Source: Rhodospirillales bacterium (GTDB lineage: Bacteria; Pseudomonadota; Alphaproteobacteria; Acetobacterales; Acetobacteraceae). From it: DNA of 7,699 bases. Below are positions 6,516 through 7,699 of the stretch, one piece after another. The first letter of the stretch is position 1. Each line of letters opens with the position of its first letter. Made by a program: the position numbers and the translations under genes. The DNA lies in the NCBI GenBank assembly GCA_028870815.1, contig JAGWOU010000068.1:1-7699 (forward strand). Reading direction: 5' to 3'. The notes beneath the pieces were generated by a model. The model saw only the letters and a program-made list of their open reading frames with translations. It made no database searches and had not been told where the DNA came from.

Positions 6516-6544
6516 GGTGTAGCAGTGCTGTGAGTGGCGGGCAA
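6516..6544 (-). promoter_or_regulatory. Candidate promoter of the TPR-ispE-tRNA-Gln operon
   Basis: On the minus strand TTGCCC (6544-6539) and TACACC (6521-6516) are 17 nt apart. The first matches 4 of 6 bases of TTGACA; the second matches only 3 of 6 of TATAAT. The -10 box ends 6 nt before the ATG, so transcription would begin at or close to the start codon. This fits the absence of a Shine-Dalgarno sequence before this gene. The match is modest. Confidence 0.3.
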
Positions 6545-6571
6545 AACGCGCCAAGCCATGGCGGGACGCGC

Positions 6572-6600
6572 TTGTTAGCGCCGCGGCGCTGGGATAGATT
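6572..6600 (+). promoter_or_regulatory. Candidate apaG promoter, possibly giving a leaderless mRNA
   Basis: TTGTTA (6572-6577) and TAGATT (6595-6600) are separated by exactly 17 nt; each matches 4 of 6 consensus sigma-70 bases. The -10 box ends 6 nt before the apaG ATG at 6607, so the usual start distance would put the first transcribed base at or next to the A of ATG. No Shine-Dalgarno sequence is present, which agrees with leaderless translation. Confidence 0.4.
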
Positions 6601-6606
6601 GCCGCC

Positions 6607-7011
6607 ATGCAGCCAGGATTTGAGGCCACGACCGGCGATATTACCGTGCAGGTGCGGGTGGTTTATCTGGATGAGCAATCCCAGCCGGAGGCCGGGCAAT
6701 TTTTCTGGGCCTATCACATCACCATCATCAATCATGGTGTTGAGACCGTGCAGCTTTTAAAGCGCACCTGGCGGATCACCGATGCTAACGGCAGGGTGGT
6801 GAATGTGCATGGCGATGGTGTGGTGGGCAAGCAGCCGGTGCTGGAGCCAGGCGAGAGGTTTGAATACAGTTCCGGCACGCCACTGGGCACGGCCACGGGC
6901 TTCATGGTCGGCACCTACCATATGCAGCTTTTGCCCTCTGGCATGGCATTTGACGTGGCGGTGCCCGCCTTCAGCCTGGACAGCCCATACCAGGACGAAA
7001 AGCGGCATTGA
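6607..7011 (+). CDS. apaG: ApaG family protein (DUF525)
   Basis: A small single-domain protein of the ApaG family (fibronectin type III-like beta sandwich), often annotated as a Co2+/Mg2+ efflux protein; its biochemical role is not settled. The 134-residue product (E. coli ApaG has about 125) shows the family core: WAYHITIINHG at 34-44, VQLLKRTWRITDANG at 48-62, and the very conserved run from GVVGKQPVLEPGERF (71-85) through YSSGTPL to GFMVGTYHMQ (98-107). There is no signal peptide or membrane segment, so it is cytoplasmic. In enterobacteria it lies with apaH and ksgA; here neither is present and it sits between the divergent TPR operon and folE. The ATG at 6607 lacks a Shine-Dalgarno sequence. 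Confidence 0.95.
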   Translation: MQPGFEATTGDITVQVRVVYLDEQSQPEAGQFFWAYHITIINHGVETVQLLKRTWRITDANGRVVNVHGDGVVGKQPVLEPGERFEYSSGTPLGTATGFMVGTYHMQLLPSGMAFDVAVPAFSLDSPYQDEKRH

Positions 7012-7017
7012 ATGCCG
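7003..7017 (+). terminator. Small hairpin at the apaG stop codon, weak terminator candidate
   Basis: CGGCAT (7003-7008) and ATGCCG (7012-7017) form a perfect 6-bp stem whose 3-nt loop is the TGA stop codon of apaG. The following ATTATATT is AT-rich but not a T-run. It may attenuate transcription towards folE; by sequence alone it is a weak terminator. Confidence 0.35.
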
Positions 7018-7023
7018 ATTATA

Positions 7024-7052
7024 TTGGCGTGCTAATCCGCCGGCCCCATAAT
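7024..7052 (+). promoter_or_regulatory. Candidate sigma-70 promoter for folE
   Basis: TTGGCG (7024-7029) and CATAAT (7047-7052) have an ideal 17-nt spacer. The -10 box matches 5 of 6 and the -35 box 4 of 6 consensus bases. Transcription would start near 7059, leaving a leader of about 44 nt before the folE start. It lies in the 91-bp gap between apaG and folE, so folE is probably transcribed on its own. Confidence 0.5.
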
Positions 7053-7092
7053 AACGTAAGATGCCGTGCCAGTCCGGCGACAAAATTTAAAC

Positions 7093-7096
7093 GGAG
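7093..7096 (+). promoter_or_regulatory. folE ribosome binding site that decides a TTG start
   Basis: GGAG lies 6 nt before the TTG at 7103-7105. It is the best-placed Shine-Dalgarno sequence here, and no ATG or GTG is available in this frame between the TAA at 7088-7090 and the conserved FolE domain. Confidence 0.7.
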
Positions 7097-7102
7097 CGCA
7101 TT

Positions 7103-7699
7103 TTGAAAATTGATAAGAAGGACGGCAAGCCGGCCAAAAAGAAACCCGGCTTGGCGAGGCCGAACCGTGCCGAGGCGGAGGAAGCTGTTAGGACGCTGCT
7201 GCTATGGGCCGGCGAAGACCCCGCGCGTGAAGGCTTGCGGGATACGCCCAAGCGCGTGGTGAAATCTTACGAAGAATTCTTCAAAGGTTATGGTGAGGAT
7301 CCGGTGGCGATCCTTTCCCGCACCTTTGAGGAGACCGATGGCTATGACGAGATTGTTCTGTTGAAGGATATCCGGCTGGAGAGCCACTGTGAGCATCATA
7401 TGGTGCCGATCGTGGGTCTGGCGCATGTGGCGTATCTGCCGGGCACCCGCGTCGTCGGCATTTCCAAACTCGCCCGCGTGGTGGACGCCTATGCCAAGCG
7501 TTTTCAGATTCAGGAGAAGCTGACAGCACAGATTGCCAACACCATTCAGGAGGTGTTGCAACCGCGGGGTGTCGCGGTGGTGATCGAAGCGAATCACCAG
7601 TGCATTTCTACCCGTGGCGTGCACAAGCCCGGGGTTTCCATGGTGACCAGCCACATGCTGGGTGAATTCCGGGAAAATCCCTCGACCCGGCGCGAGTTT
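7103..7699 (+). CDS. folE: GTP cyclohydrolase I (3' end outside window)
   Basis: Converts GTP to 7,8-dihydroneopterin triphosphate, the first step of folate/pterin synthesis, in the cytoplasm; the family enzyme is a homodecamer. The frame is open to the window end (199 codons, last visible residues TRREF). From the family pattern only a few C-terminal residues should be missing. Residues: Cys96, His98 and His99 in SHCEHHMVP, VGISKLARVVDAYAKRFQIQE at about 118-138, then His165 and Cys167 in NHQCISTRGV. Cys96, His99 and Cys167 correspond to the zinc ligands, so this is the zinc-dependent type I enzyme with an intact active site. The TTG start is supported by GGAG 6 nt upstream and an in-frame TAA at 7088. 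The first 20 residues are Lys-rich (7 Lys) and precede the conserved domain. Its own promoter is likely at 7024-7052. Confidence 0.95.
   Translation, partial: MKIDKKDGKPAKKKPGLARPNRAEAEEAVRTLLLWAGEDPAREGLRDTPKRVVKSYEEFFKGYGEDPVAILSRTFEETDGYDEIVLLKDIRLESHCEHHMVPIVGLAHVAYLPGTRVVGISKLARVVDAYAKRFQIQEKLTAQIANTIQEVLQPRGVAVVIEANHQCISTRGVHKPGVSMVTSHMLGEFRENPSTRREF

Noticed and set aside
6510..6629. N-terminal extension of the TPR protein to an ATG at 6629
   Set aside because: It would overlap the divergent apaG start and bury the lipoprotein signal peptide 40 residues inside the chain. The start at 6509 gives a normal signal and lipobox.
7038..7079. CGCCGG/CCGGCG inverted repeat in the folE leader as a riboswitch or attenuator
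   Set aside because: It is a 6-bp GC stem with a 30-nt loop, overlaps the likely promoter and start site, and matches no riboswitch class I know.

Overview
The window is a GC-rich, densely packed stretch of chromosome with ordinary bacterial housekeeping genes. Protein sequence style, codon use and gene content suggest an alphaproteobacterium. The order Rhodospirillales, perhaps the family Acetobacteraceae, is a guess made without any database search. I see no phage, transposase, CRISPR array or rRNA.

Layout from left to right. (1) The 3' part of uvrC (+), cut by the window edge. (2) A complete pgi (+). (3) A long two-arm palindrome that lies between the converging ends of pgi and a response regulator and supplies both stop codons. 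(4) A two-component pair: a receiver-only response regulator (-) and a small soluble histidine kinase without a sensor domain (+), diverging from a 131-bp intergenic region. (5) On the minus strand, a TPR lipoprotein gene, ispE and tRNA-Gln(UUG). The first two overlap by 4 nt (GTGA), and the tRNA follows ispE after 14 nt. The tRNA meets the kinase gene tail to tail with only 2 bp between them. (6) Diverging from the TPR gene, apaG (+). (7) folE (+), with its own promoter and a TTG start, cut by the right edge just before its expected C-terminus.

Functionally the window mixes DNA repair (uvrC), central carbon metabolism (pgi), isoprenoid precursor synthesis (ispE), folate/pterin synthesis (folE), an envelope TPR lipoprotein and a compact two-component pair. 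The points most worth a second look are four. The first is the stop-codon-bearing palindrome and its possible link to the missing output domain of the regulator. The second is the TPR lipoprotein-ispE-tRNA-Gln order, which recalls the lbcA-lolB-ispE-tRNA-Gln-prs region of Pseudomonas. The third is the possible pair of leaderless divergent promoters between the TPR gene and apaG. The fourth is the non-ATG start of folE. I do not see a clear previously undescribed multi-gene system; the two-component pair plus palindrome is the nearest candidate.
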